DNA of 13,556 nt from an uncultured Chloroflexota bacterium (GTDB lineage: Bacteria > Chloroflexota > Anaerolineae > Anaerolineales > Anaerolineaceae): the NCBI GenBank assembly GCA_902795255.1, contig CADBKS010000063.1, forward strand, positions 6,738 to 20,293, read 5' to 3'. The position numbers were made by a program, and so were the translations under genes. Below, in pieces: positions 1 through 7,504 of this stretch; the first letter of the stretch is position 1; each line of letters begins with the position of its first letter. The notes under the pieces were generated by a model. That model saw only the letters and a program-made list of their open reading frames with translations, ran no database searches and had not been told where the DNA came from.

Positions 1-1
1 C

Positions 2-193
2 GTCTTCTGCCCGCGCGCACGGGCGCTGCAGAAACGCGGGTACCGCTCTGAAAACCGTCAGGCGATGCAGGAAGGCAGCGATCACCACCGGAATTTCGGG
101 GTGCGCGACCGTGCCGTCCGCATACTGCAGGTGCTGCTCATCCTCGTCATGCTCTGCGCGCTGTATTTTCTGATCAGGGGGATCCTGCAGTGA
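2..193 (+). CDS. C-terminal part of a membrane protein, 5' end outside window
   Basis: An open frame enters from the left edge and ends at TGA 191-193. About 63 residues are visible. The first part is basic and hydrophilic (RALQKRGYRSENRQAMQ). The end is a hydrophobic stretch of roughly 20 residues beginning ILQVLLILVML and closing with FLIRGILQ, which reads as a C-terminal membrane anchor. Third codon positions are almost all G or C, as in the neighbouring genes, so the frame is very probably coding. Its stop overlaps the GTG start of the next gene (sequence GTGA), a typical translational-coupling arrangement, so the two are probably one operon. The family cannot be named from this fragment. 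Confidence 0.75.
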   Translation, partial: VFCPRARALQKRGYRSENRQAMQEGSDHHRNFGVRDRAVRILQVLLILVMLCALYFLIRGILQ

Positions 194-711
194 ACGGTGC
201 GTACAATTTTCTCATTCCCGCCGCTGTCCTGATCCTGGCAGCGCTCGCCCTGTTCCTGCTCACCCGGAAACGCGGCCTGCCCGCCGGAAGCGTGATCTAC
301 GAGGACCTGATCCGGGACGGAAGACCCGCCCCGGTGCTTACATCCGCTAAATACGGTCTGAGCGGGAAACCCGATATGATCATCCGTACCGGAAAAGAGC
401 TGATCCCGGTCGAGATCAAACACGCGCCGGGCAGGGACCGTCCGCGCCCGTCCCATGTGATGCAGCTGGCCGCCTACTGTCTGCTGATCGAAGAAAACTA
501 CGGCGTCCGGCCCGCCCTCGGCATTATCCGTTACCGGGACCGGCAGTTCGAGATCCCTTACACGGACAGGCTCCGGAACGATCTCCTCAACACGATGTCT
601 GCTATGCGCATCTCCGATCCGGACGGAGAACTGCCGCCGCGCTGCAGCGACCGGCGCCGCTGTGCCTTCTGCGGATATTCCGGGGCCTGTGCGGAAGCGG
701 AACGTCAATAA
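190..711 (+). CDS. Membrane-anchored PD-(D/E)XK nuclease, Cas4/RecB-like
   Basis: The 173-residue protein starts at GTG 190, with AGGGGG placed 8 bases upstream and overlapping the previous stop. Residues 6-25 form one hydrophobic segment followed by RKR, so the protein is probably anchored in the membrane with the nuclease domain in the cytoplasm. The nuclease core shows D62 in GKPD, E75-x-K77 in VEIK, and the QxxxY motif Q92-Y96, the signature of the Cas4/RecB branch of the PD-(D/E)XK superfamily. Four cysteines close the protein (C152, C158, C161, C167). The C-x2-C-x5-C part matches the C-terminal iron-sulfur ligands of Cas4. The N-terminal cysteine usual in Cas4 is absent, and C152 may replace it. 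No cas genes or CRISPR array lie in the window, so this is a solo Cas4-like protein. A role in DNA-end processing is inferred; the substrate is unknown. Confidence 0.8.
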   Translation: MNGAYNFLIPAAVLILAALALFLLTRKRGLPAGSVIYEDLIRDGRPAPVLTSAKYGLSGKPDMIIRTGKELIPVEIKHAPGRDRPRPSHVMQLAAYCLLIEENYGVRPALGIIRYRDRQFEIPYTDRLRNDLLNTMSAMRISDPDGELPPRCSDRRRCAFCGYSGACAEAERQ

Positions 712-723
712 ATCACGGATCCT

Positions 724-752
724 TTCCCATTTCTTTCAGAATCTTTTATACT
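724..752 (+). promoter_or_regulatory. Candidate promoter placing transcription start at the ATG
   Basis: TTCCCA at 724-729 and TATACT at 747-752 are separated by 17 bases, matching the sigma-70-type consensus at 4 and 5 of 6 positions. Transcription would begin about 7 bases downstream, at or very near the ATG at 759. No purine-rich ribosome binding site lies between them, so the mRNA may be leaderless. Confidence 0.45.
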
Positions 753-758
753 AAAACC

Positions 759-3017
759 ATGAAAAACCGCCTGAGCCGACACTTCTCCGACCCGCGCGCC
801 CGCTTTGCCGTCCTGCTGATCCTGCAGCTGGGCATCCTGGGCGCTGTCATGCTGCTGCGGACCGCCCGGCTGCTCTTTCAGACCACCGGTGTCTTTTACT
901 GGAAGGTCCTGTATCAGCGCGGACTGCCGCCGGTGATCGCCGGCACGGTCCTCTGCCTGGGCCTGACCGGATGGATCCTGGCCTCAAGCCGGGAAAGTGT
1001 CCGGGAGACGCTGCGGAAAGACCGCGGGAAACTGCTGACCACTGGCATCCTGCTGCTCTTCGGGGCGGCCGCCGCGGTCCTTATCTCACGGACCCGGCTG
1101 GGCCTTGAGAAAGAGAACGCCTTCTACGGAAAGCCGACTGTTCCGCTGCTGGAATGGCACATCCTGCTGTCTTTTGCGGTCTGTCTTGGCTGGTTCATTG
1201 TTTCACGTTTTACAAAAAGCGGGATTCCGCCGGCCGCGGCCCGGCTGCTGCCGCTGCTCATCTGGCTCTGCGCGGTGAGCGTATGGACCGCCATTCCGAA
1301 CCAGAACGGCTTTTTCTCCCCCGCCGGGAGGGCCCCGAATTTTGAGACCTACCCCTTTTCCGACGGCTCTTTTTACGGCCACTACGCCCGGGCCGCGGCC
1401 GCGGGGATGGGACTGAAGGGGAACGATATCCCGCCCCGTCCGCTTTATATCGCCTTTCTGACCTTTCTCCATCTGCTGTCCGATAATCAGTATGACCGCA
1501 TCATTTTTCTGCAGACGCTGGTGCTCGGACTGCTGCCGGTCTTTGTTTACCTCTGCGGCCGGGACCTCCATTCCGCTGAAGCCGGACTCGGTGCGGCCAT
1601 GCTCGTGATCCTGCGGGAAACCCACGCGATCCTTTCCGCGCCCTTCGGCCACAACATCTCCACGACCAAGTATTTCTTCTCCGATATCCCGGCCGCGATG
1701 GTCTGTTCAGCGATGGTCTGGCTGATCATCCGCTGGCAGAAACAGAGCCGCGAGCCGTCAAAAGCCGCGCGGACCGCCTTTGCTGCGGGCTGCGCGCTGG
1801 GAGCCATGGCGCTCATCCGCACGCAAAGCCTCTGCCTGCTCCTGCTGCTGCCCTTCCCGCTCATCCCCGCGCTCCGAAGGAACTTCCGGCAGGGTCTGAA
1901 ACAGCTGCTGCTTTTTGCCGCCGCGCTCCTCTGCTGCATCGCGCCCTGGCTTCTCCGCTCATACCGTATTACCGGTCAGTTCGTTTTCGACCATCCGATG
2001 ACCCAGACGGCGGAAATGGCCCGCAGCTACAACTTTGACGGAGCGGACCTTTCGCAGCTGCCCGGTGAAAATGACGGCGCCTATACTCAGCGGATGACCG
2101 CCTTTATCGCGGAAATGGCCGGGAAGCATTTTCCCGAGATCGCCCGGTTTGTGACGGTGCACTTTCTCAACAGCGAGATCAGCGGATTCCGCCTTTTCCC
2201 GCTCCGGGACCGGCTGAACGGGACGGAAGAACTGCTGAAAAGCAGCGAACCCTTCTGGGAGCTGCTGGATTCCGCGGACCTGAACGGATACAATCTGGTG
2301 TTTTTCGGTCTGGGGTTCCTGGTCTGGGCGCTGGGTATCGCCGCGTGCGCGCAGCGGAGCCCGCACGCCGGTTTCATCCCGCTCACGGCCATCCTGGTCT
2401 TCAACTTCAGCACCGCCCTCGGACGCTACTCCGCCGGGCGCTACCTGATCCCGACCGACTGGATCATGATGCTTTACTTCGCTGCCGGCCTCACGGACCT
2501 GCTGCACACGCTCTTCCAGGCCTGCCGAGGGACAGCCGTCCGGACTGCCCCGCAGTGTGACCGGAGCCCTTCTTATATCGGAACGCTCATCTGCATTCTG
2601 CTCATTGCCGCCGCCATCCCGGCAGCCGACCGGCTGATCCCGCAGACTTTCACACAGGACGATCCGGAAACGGTGAAAGCCATGACCGGTCCCATCCGGA
2701 TGGAATGTCCGGCCGAAAATCAGTTTTATCTTCACGCCATCGCGGTCTACCCGCGCTGGTACGGTCCGGGCGAGGGAGAGCCGGAAAGCGCCAAACAGGG
2801 ATACGGCGTGACCGATCACGGGAGGCTGATCTTCCTGACACTCGCGCCCGGCAGCTTCGGGACGATCGAGATGCCGCTGGATGAACCGCCGGCTTATCTG
2901 CCCGACGGCACGGAGGTGCGCTTCAGCGGCTGTCTGAACGGACCGACCTCCATCGCCGAAACGCTCCTGATCCAACAGGAAGGAAGCATAGTAAAATTAG
3001 AAAAAAGCGAACGATGA
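759..3017 (+). CDS. Multi-pass glycosyltransferase-like membrane protein (GT-C / PMT type)
   Basis: A 752-residue integral membrane protein. Hydrophobic segments occur at about 16-36, 58-75, 94-110, 132-149, 163-178, 250-266, 275-288, 307-325, 338-370, 383-398, 511-530, 537-552, 567-585 and 605-622. A soluble C-terminal region of about 120 residues follows (630-752), with beta-strand-like sequence. Features fitting the lipid-linked-sugar (GT39/GT83, ArnT-like) GT-C fold are an early acidic loop with D202 in PFSDGSFYGHYARA, an R-P-x-Y segment at 227-230 followed by a hydrophobic helix, and GRYSAGRYLIP at 555-565. Such enzymes move a sugar from a polyprenyl-phosphate carrier to an acceptor on the outer face of the membrane. 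The donor and acceptor cannot be read from sequence. The gene lies 47 bases after the nuclease gene and 67 bases before the hydrolase gene. No ribosome binding site precedes this ATG, but a later start would remove the N-terminal membrane anchor. Confidence 0.7.
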   Translation: MKNRLSRHFSDPRARFAVLLILQLGILGAVMLLRTARLLFQTTGVFYWKVLYQRGLPPVIAGTVLCLGLTGWILASSRESVRETLRKDRGKLLTTGILLLFGAAAAVLISRTRLGLEKENAFYGKPTVPLLEWHILLSFAVCLGWFIVSRFTKSGIPPAAARLLPLLIWLCAVSVWTAIPNQNGFFSPAGRAPNFETYPFSDGSFYGHYARAAAAGMGLKGNDIPPRPLYIAFLTFLHLLSDNQYDRIIFLQTLVLGLLPVFVYLCGRDLHSAEAGLGAAMLVILRETHAILSAPFGHNISTTKYFFSDIPAAMVCSAMVWLIIRWQKQSREPSKAARTAFAAGCALGAMALIRTQSLCLLLLLPFPLIPALRRNFRQGLKQLLLFAAALLCCIAPWLLRSYRITGQFVFDHPMTQTAEMARSYNFDGADLSQLPGENDGAYTQRMTAFIAEMAGKHFPEIARFVTVHFLNSEISGFRLFPLRDRLNGTEELLKSSEPFWELLDSADLNGYNLVFFGLGFLVWALGIAACAQRSPHAGFIPLTAILVFNFSTALGRYSAGRYLIPTDWIMMLYFAAGLTDLLHTLFQACRGTAVRTAPQCDRSPSYIGTLICILLIAAAIPAADRLIPQTFTQDDPETVKAMTGPIRMECPAENQFYLHAIAVYPRWYGPGEGEPESAKQGYGVTDHGRLIFLTLAPGSFGTIEMPLDEPPAYLPDGTEVRFSGCLNGPTSIAETLLIQQEGSIVKLEKSER

Positions 3018-3036
3018 AATCCGCTGAAACCGCGCA

Positions 3037-3065
3037 TTAACATTCACTTTCGCTCTTCACATAAA
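3037..3065 (+). promoter_or_regulatory. Weak candidate promoter for the hydrolase gene
   Basis: TTAACA (3037-3042) and CATAAA (3060-3065) are separated by 17 bases. The -35 box is good and the -10 box poor. No terminator is visible between the membrane protein gene and this site, so read-through from upstream is equally possible. Confidence 0.3.
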
Positions 3066-3084
3066 AATAACCAAGGGGGCTTAA

Positions 3085-3834
3085 ATGATCGCCACACTTC
3101 TCGGTACGAACGGATGGTTTGACTCGGAAACCGGGCAGACCATGTGTTCACTGATCCGCACGGAAGACTACTCCATCATCCTGGACGCCGGTTTCGGGAT
3201 CCGCAGAGCCAAAGAACTCATTGATTTCTCCAAACCGTCCTTTTTGCTGCTTTCCCACATGCACCTCGACCATACCGCCGGGCTGCACCTGCTGGATTAC
3301 CTGCAGTTTCAGATCCCGCTCAAAATCATCCTGCCGCCCGGGCATCAGCGGATCCTGCTGGAACTCTGCCGGCTCCCCTTCACAACAGACCTCGTGAACG
3401 CACTGCCGGACAACTCCGAGGTGTTCGCGGCCAACGAGCTTGAAGAAGCGGGGCTGCCGTTCAGGCTCACCTCCCTGCCGCTCTGCCACCCGGTCCCGGA
3501 TAACGGTTACCGGATCGAGATCGGCGGCAAAGTCGTCACCTACCTCTGTGATACCGGATACTGCGGCAATGCGGTGACCCTGGCAAAGGACGCGGACCTG
3601 GTGATCGCCGAATGCGGAACGCTGCCCGGGACCGCCAAAGCCGCCGGTCCGCACATGGACCCGGAAACCTGCGCGAAACTGGCCGTCCAGGCCAATGCGA
3701 AGCAGATGGTGCTCACCCACTTCGGTGCAGCGGCCTACACCTCGATCCCGATGCGCATGAATGCCGTCAACGAAGCCCGCTCGATCTTCCCGAACCTCAT
3801 CACCGGCGTGGATAACATCGAGTTCGTACTCTAA
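3085..3834 (+). CDS. Metallo-beta-lactamase-fold hydrolase, RNase Z / phosphodiesterase-like
   Basis: A 249-residue cytoplasmic protein. The ATG follows the strong ribosome binding site AAGGGGG at 3073-3079. The metal-binding signature is intact: H58-x-H60-x-D62-H63 in SHMHLDH, then H135 (LCHPVPD), D156 (LCDTGYC) and H212 (VLTHFG). This set coordinates two zinc ions in the superfamily. The opening LLGTNGWFDSETG and the HMDPETCAKLAVQANAKQ stretch before the last histidine resemble the RNase Z / AtsA-like branch. The protein is shorter than a typical RNase Z (about 300 residues), and I do not see the long inserted exosite arm used to bind tRNA. A small-molecule or nucleic-acid phosphodiesterase is as likely as tRNA processing. 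It is the last gene of the + strand block and is followed at once by a strong terminator. Confidence 0.8.
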   Translation: MIATLLGTNGWFDSETGQTMCSLIRTEDYSIILDAGFGIRRAKELIDFSKPSFLLLSHMHLDHTAGLHLLDYLQFQIPLKIILPPGHQRILLELCRLPFTTDLVNALPDNSEVFAANELEEAGLPFRLTSLPLCHPVPDNGYRIEIGGKVVTYLCDTGYCGNAVTLAKDADLVIAECGTLPGTAKAAGPHMDPETCAKLAVQANAKQMVLTHFGAAAYTSIPMRMNAVNEARSIFPNLITGVDNIEFVL

Positions 3835-3855
3835 AAAATACATTCCAAAATCAGG

Positions 3856-3880
3856 ACCACCGGCTGCGCCGGTGGTTTTT
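3856..3880 (+). terminator. Rho-independent terminator after the hydrolase gene
   Basis: A perfect 9-bp stem, ACCACCGGC (3856-3864) with GCCGGTGGT (3868-3876) and loop TGC, is followed by a T run (five T including the last stem base). It begins 22 bases after the stop codon. Confidence 0.88.
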
Positions 3881-3908
3881 CTGCGCCTGTAAAATGACAA
3901 TTTTGCGG

Positions 3909-4140
3909 TGCACATGGCAATCGGAAGTGAGAAACTGCCCGGGATGGATGGGCGCGGCCCGGTCGCTCGTGTATTTGCATAAGTGACTTGCCGCGCCCGG
4001 TTTGTTTAGCTGGGGGCACGGGCCGGCTAAAGCCGCCCGCTGCCCCCGGCACCCTGATTATTATGCCTGAAATGACGAATCTGATTATGTACCCGCAACT
4101 CGTAACGAGACTTACGGCGGATACTTCTTATAATGCGGAG
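3909..4140 (+). repeat. Structured intergenic repeat, copy 1 (divergent in sequence, same fold)
   Basis: This copy fills most of the 460-base convergent gap between the hydrolase gene and gpmI. It starts TGCACATGGCAATCGGAAGT. Stem 1 is GGGCGCGGC (3950-3958) with GCCGCGCCC (3990-3998) and encloses CTCGTGTATTTGCATAAG (3966-3983). After the linker GGTTTGTTTA, stem 2 is GCTGGGGGCA (4009-4018) with TGCCCCCGGC (4041-4050). Its inner part pairs CGGG with CCCG, has a bulged C, then pairs CGGC with GCCG around a TAAA loop. TGCCTGAAATGACGA follows, then a weaker conserved tail (TACCCGCAACTCGTAACGAGACT and GCGGATACTTCTTATAATGC, broken here). Boundaries are approximate, and no terminal inverted repeat or target duplication was seen. 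Confidence 0.85.
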
Positions 4141-4189
4141 CTTCGGCTGCACACCGGTACCCCTTGTTATGGTTACAGGATAATACTGT

Positions 4190-4214
4190 CCTGACTGTAT
4201 GTCAGGTGTTTTTT
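4190..4214 (+). terminator. Terminator-like hairpin downstream of repeat copy 1
   Basis: A 6-bp stem, CCTGAC (4190-4195) with GTCAGG (4201-4206) and loop TGTAT, is followed by TGTTTTTT. It would end a + strand transcript. The hydrolase gene already has its own terminator at 3856-3880, so this one would act on read-through or on a transcript of the repeat itself. Confidence 0.55.
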
Positions 4215-4223
4215 CAATAATAC

Positions 4224-4259
4224 ATCAAAAAAGACTGTCCGCGGGCAGTCTTTTTTGAT
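4224..4259 (-). terminator. Rho-independent terminator of gpmI, bidirectional
   Basis: A long hairpin, ATCAAAAAAGACTG (4224-4237) with CAGTCTTTTTTGAT (4246-4259), extended inward by CC/GG pairs and one wobble. The A and T runs on the two arms give a T run on either strand. It lies 36 bases past the gpmI stop and can also stop + strand transcription. Confidence 0.85.
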
Positions 4260-4294
4260 TTCATTCCGGCACTTCGGTCCGGAACGGATATTCG

Positions 4295-5866
4295 TCAGAT
4301 CATCGCCTCTTCCCACATGGAGGGCGGTTCGATACCGAGGATCTTCGCGACGGTCGCGGCGCAGTTGGCGAGACCGAACTGTCCGTCTTTGATCTCGTAG
4401 CGGGTGTCCTTGTCATAGATGATGAACGGGACCGGGTTCAGCGAATGGGAGGTCTTCGGGGAGATCTCGCCGGTCTTCTTGTTGCGTTCGATCATGTCAT
4501 CCGCGTTGCCGTGGTCAGCCGTGACGATGAGCGTGAAATCATGATGTTCCATCGCCCTGATGATGCGGGCCAGGCCGAGATCGACGGATTCAACGCCGAT
4601 GCGAGTGGCGACCAGGCTGCCGGTATGGCCGACCATATCGCCATTCGGGTAATTGCAGCGGATAAAGCCGTACTCACCGGATTCGATCGCTTCCAGGACC
4701 TTGTCGGTCACTTCGGCGGACTTCATCCACGGGCGCTGGTCAAAGGGAACAACATCGGACGGGACTTCGCAGAAGACTTCCAGTTCCTCGCTGGTCTTCC
4801 CGGACTTGTTGCCGTTCCAGAAGTAGGTCACATGGCCGTATTTCTGGGTCTCGGAGACCGCGTACTGCTTGACGCCGTGTTCGACCAGCAGCTGGGAAAG
4901 CGTGTGCTGGATATCCGGCGGAGCCACCAGGAACCTTTTCGGCAGCTTCAGGTCGCCGTCATACTGCAGCATCCCCGCGTAAAGGACATGCGGACGGCGG
5001 CCGCGGTCAAAATGATCAAAGTCATCATATTCAAACGCCATGCTGATCTCGATGGCGCGGTCACCGCGGAAGTTGTAGAAGATCACGCTGTCGTTGTCTT
5101 CGATGGTGCCGACCGGCTTACCGTTTTCAGCAATGACGAACGCCGGCAGATCCTGGTCGATCACTTCGAATTCCCTGCGGTAGGTCTCGATCGCTTCCTT
5201 CGCGGTCGCAAACTGGCGGCCTTCACCGTGCACATGGGTGTCCCAGCCGGCCTTGACCATGTTCCAGTTCGCCTGGTAGCGGTCCATCGTGATGACCATA
5301 CGGCCGCCGCCGGAGGCGATGCGGCAGTCGAAGCCATCACCGCGCTGCTGCGCCAGGAAGTCTTCGAGGTCATCCACATACTGGAGCGCGGAAGTCGCGG
5401 GGACGTCGCGGCCGTCCAGCAGGATGTGGACGCAGACACGGCTCACGCCGGCCTTTTTCGCTTCCGCGATCATCGCCTTCAGATGGCTGATGTTGGAGTG
5501 GACGTTGCCGTCGGAAAGCAGGCCGATGAAGTGCATCGCGGATTTGTGGCTGACGCAGTTTTCAACCATTTCCAGCCAGGTGCCCGAGCGGAACATGCTG
5601 CCGCTTTCGATGCTGTCATTGACCAGCTTCGCGCCCTGGGAATAGATCTGCCCGCAGCCGAGTGCGTTATGGCCGACTTCGCTGTTGCCCATATCCGCGT
5701 CGGAAGGCAGACCGACCGCGGTCCCGTGCGCCTTGATGCGGGTGTTCGGGCAATTGGCCAGGAGCCAGTCGAGTGTCGGTGTGTTTGCCTGTTTTACGGC
5801 ATCCCCGGCTTCATCCTTGCCGAAGCCTACGCCGTCCATAACTACGAAAACAAGAGGTTTCTTCAT
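4295..5866 (-). CDS. gpmI: 2,3-bisphosphoglycerate-independent phosphoglycerate mutase
   Basis: This enzyme interconverts 3- and 2-phosphoglycerate in glycolysis and gluconeogenesis using two manganese ions and a phosphoserine intermediate, in the cytoplasm. The 523-residue length is normal for the family (about 510-525). The full active-site set is visible. D11 lies in MDGVGFG, and the nucleophile S62 lies in MGNSEVGHNALG. The phosphotransferase loop carries DGRD at 151-154. D410 and H414 lie in NGDMVGHTG, D451 and H452 in TADHGN, and H474 in TSHSLNPVPF. The start at 5866 has GGGGGA placed 4-5 bases upstream (5868-5875). A TATAAT lies on the - strand at 5919-5914 without a convincing -35 box. 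trpB ends 129 bases upstream without a T-rich terminator, so partial read-through is possible. The only odd point is genomic: no other glycolytic genes are next to it. Confidence 0.97.
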   Translation of the reverse strand: MKKPLVFVVMDGVGFGKDEAGDAVKQANTPTLDWLLANCPNTRIKAHGTAVGLPSDADMGNSEVGHNALGCGQIYSQGAKLVNDSIESGSMFRSGTWLEMVENCVSHKSAMHFIGLLSDGNVHSNISHLKAMIAEAKKAGVSRVCVHILLDGRDVPATSALQYVDDLEDFLAQQRGDGFDCRIASGGGRMVITMDRYQANWNMVKAGWDTHVHGEGRQFATAKEAIETYRREFEVIDQDLPAFVIAENGKPVGTIEDNDSVIFYNFRGDRAIEISMAFEYDDFDHFDRGRRPHVLYAGMLQYDGDLKLPKRFLVAPPDIQHTLSQLLVEHGVKQYAVSETQKYGHVTYFWNGNKSGKTSEELEVFCEVPSDVVPFDQRPWMKSAEVTDKVLEAIESGEYGFIRCNYPNGDMVGHTGSLVATRIGVESVDLGLARIIRAMEHHDFTLIVTADHGNADDMIERNKKTGEISPKTSHSLNPVPFIIYDKDTRYEIKDGQFGLANCAATVAKILGIEPPSMWEEAMI

Positions 5867-5913
5867 TTTTCCCCCATTAAAATTTCATTTGCGCATACTG
5901 TGCATGATACTGA

Positions 5914-5919
5914 ATTATA
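5914..5919 (-). promoter_or_regulatory. Candidate -10 box of gpmI
   Basis: TATAAT on the - strand, 48 bases upstream of the gpmI start. The 16-18 base upstream spacing shows no TTGACA-like hexamer, so the call rests on the -10 box alone. Confidence 0.35.
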
Positions 5920-5995
5920 AGCGGTTTTCCGCTTTTCCTTCCGCAGGAGTGCACATTATTGACTGCAGGGCGCAGTCCTCATGCACCGCGGCCGG

Positions 5996-7213
5996 CTAAA
6001 ACAGATGGTCCTCGCCGTAACCGTAGTGTTCGATCACGTAATCCACGTCTTTATCCCCGCGGCCGCTGAGGTTGACGAGGATCGACCCGGTGCGGATCTC
6101 CTTCGCCAGCTTCATGGCGTAGGCGACGGCGTGGGAGCTTTCCAGTGCCGGGATGATCCCTTCATAACGGGAAAGCTTGAAGAAGGCATCGATCGCTTCC
6201 TCATCGGAAATGCAGTCATAGGAAACGCGGCCGAGGCTGCGCAGATAAGCGTGTTCCGGCCCAACGGAAGGATAGTCCAGACCGCTGGCGACGGAATAGA
6301 CCGGCAGCGGATCGCCGTTCTCATCCTGGAGCAGGATGCTCTTGAAGCCGTGCAGGATACCGTCTTTCCCGTACTTCATGGAAGCCGCGTGATCGCCGTC
6401 CGCGGGCCCGCGGCCCAACGGTTCGACCCCGTGGATCTCGACGGGATCATCAATGAACGGGATAAACATACCGATGGAGTTGCTGCCTCCCCCGACCGCC
6501 GCGACCACATGGTCCGGCAGGTTCCCGGTCATTTCCAGGAACTGTTCGCGGGCTTCGACACCGATGACCATCTGGAAATCGCGGACCATCAGCGGGAAGG
6601 GGTGCGGTCCCAGCGCGGAACCGATGCAGTAGATGGAATCCTTATAACTCTTCAGATAGGAGTCGAACGCGGAGTCCACGGCTTCTTTCAGCGCCTTGCG
6701 GCCGTGGGTGACGGAGACGATCTTCGCCCCGAGGATCTTCATGCGGGCAACATTCGGCGCCTGCTTGGCGATGTCCGTTTCCCCCATATGGATCTCGCAT
6801 TCCAGGCCGAAGTAGGCCGCGGCGGTGGCAAGGGCCACACCGTGCTGTCCGGCGCCGGTCTCTGCGATCAGCTTTTTCTTCCCCATGTATTTCGCCAGCA
6901 GTCCCTCGCCCATGCAGTGGTTCAGTTTATGGGCACCGGTAAAGTTGAGGTCCTCGCGCTTCAGATAGATCTGCGCCATGCCCAGTTTGCGGGAAAGCCG
7001 CTCACAGTGATAGACCGGGGTCGGGCGTCCCTGATATTCCCGGCGGATCCGGCGCAGCTCGGCGATGAACTGCGCGGAGTGGGCGATCGACTGATAGGCT
7101 TCGGCGATCTCTTTGAATCCCGGGATCAGTTCGTTCGGGATAAAGCTGCCGCCGTACGGCCCGTACCAGCCGTTTTCATCCGGAGTTTTCTTCAAATAAG
7201 TTCGGTAATCCAT
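5996..7213 (-). CDS. trpB: Tryptophan synthase beta chain, not next to trpA
   Basis: A PLP enzyme joining indole and serine to give tryptophan. The 405 residues match TrpB1 length. It opens with [16 protein letters not shown]. The PLP lysine is K96 in FTGAHKLNH, the catalytic acid is E118 in [11 protein letters not shown], the PLP phosphate loop is GGGSNSIG at 241-248, and the C-terminal cofactor motif is SGRGDKD at 383-389. The segment after the PLP lysine reads [10 protein letters not shown] where most TrpB1 have HKINNALGQ or HKVNQVLGQ, and the usual SISAGLDYPG reads [10 protein letters not shown]. All catalytic residues remain. AAGGA lies 6-7 bases before the ATG at 7213, and repeat copy 2 starts 38 bases upstream on the opposite strand. 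No trpA or other trp gene is in the window, so it may work with a distant TrpA or as a stand-alone indole-using enzyme. Confidence 0.93.
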   Translation of the reverse strand: MDYRTYLKKTPDENGWYGPYGGSFIPNELIPGFKEIAEAYQSIAHSAQFIAELRRIRREYQGRPTPVYHCERLSRKLGMAQIYLKREDLNFTGAHKLNHCMGEGLLAKYMGKKKLIAETGAGQHGVALATAAAYFGLECEIHMGETDIAKQAPNVARMKILGAKIVSVTHGRKALKEAVDSAFDSYLKSYKDSIYCIGSALGPHPFPLMVRDFQMVIGVEAREQFLEMTGNLPDHVVAAVGGGSNSIGMFIPFIDDPVEIHGVEPLGRGPADGDHAASMKYGKDGILHGFKSILLQDENGDPLPVYSVASGLDYPSVGPEHAYLRSLGRVSYDCISDEEAIDAFFKLSRYEGIIPALESSHAVAYAMKLAKEIRTGSILVNLSGRGDKDVDYVIEHYGYGEDHLF

Positions 7214-7250
7214 AGTTTTCCTTGTATGCGTTCACCCTGATGTAAGAATG

Positions 7251-7496
7251 TGCACTTGGCAGTCGAAAGTGAGAAACCTGACCTGCTCCGTATGGCGCGG
7301 CCCGATCGCTCGTGTGTTTGCATAAGCCGCTGGCCGCGCCTGGTTTATTTAGCCGGGGCCGATCGGGCTGGCCTGACGGCCACCCGTCGGCCCCGGCACC
7401 CCCAGGTAATATGCCTGAGACGACGTTTTTTTATACCCGCGGCTCTTAGCAAGACTCACCCGCATGAAGCAGCGGACACCTTTTATGATGCAGACC
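7251..7496 (+). repeat. Structured intergenic repeat, copy 2
   Basis: This copy sits between the starts of trpB and the end of the S1 gene. It opens TGCACTTGGCAGTCGAAAGT. Stem 1 is GGCGCGGCC (7294-7302) with GGCCGCGCC (7332-7340), a perfect 9 bp around CTCGTGTGTTTGCATAAG. After GGTTTATTTA comes stem 2, GCCGGGGCCGA (7352-7362) with TCGGCCCCGGC (7387-7397), a perfect 11 bp, continued inward by CGGG/CCCG and TGGCC/GGCCA around a TGAC loop. CACCCCC and GCCTGAGACGACG follow. The tail TACCCGCGGCTCTTAGCAAG and GCGGACACCTTTTATGATGC aligns with copy 1. Confidence 0.88.
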
Positions 7497-7504
7497 AGGG
7501 ACTG

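Noticed and set aside
190..711. CRISPR-Cas locus suggested by the Cas4-like protein
   Set aside because: No other cas gene and no regularly spaced short direct repeats are present; the long repeats are too far apart and too large.
4129..4134. TATAAT inside the tail of repeat copy 1 as a promoter
   Set aside because: No -35 box at 16-18 bases; the equivalent positions in copies 2 and 3 read TATGAT and CAATAT, and only a terminator follows.
5961..5977. Hairpin GACTGC/GCAGTC after trpB as a terminator
   Set aside because: Only 6 bp and followed by AATAATG with no T run on the - strand.
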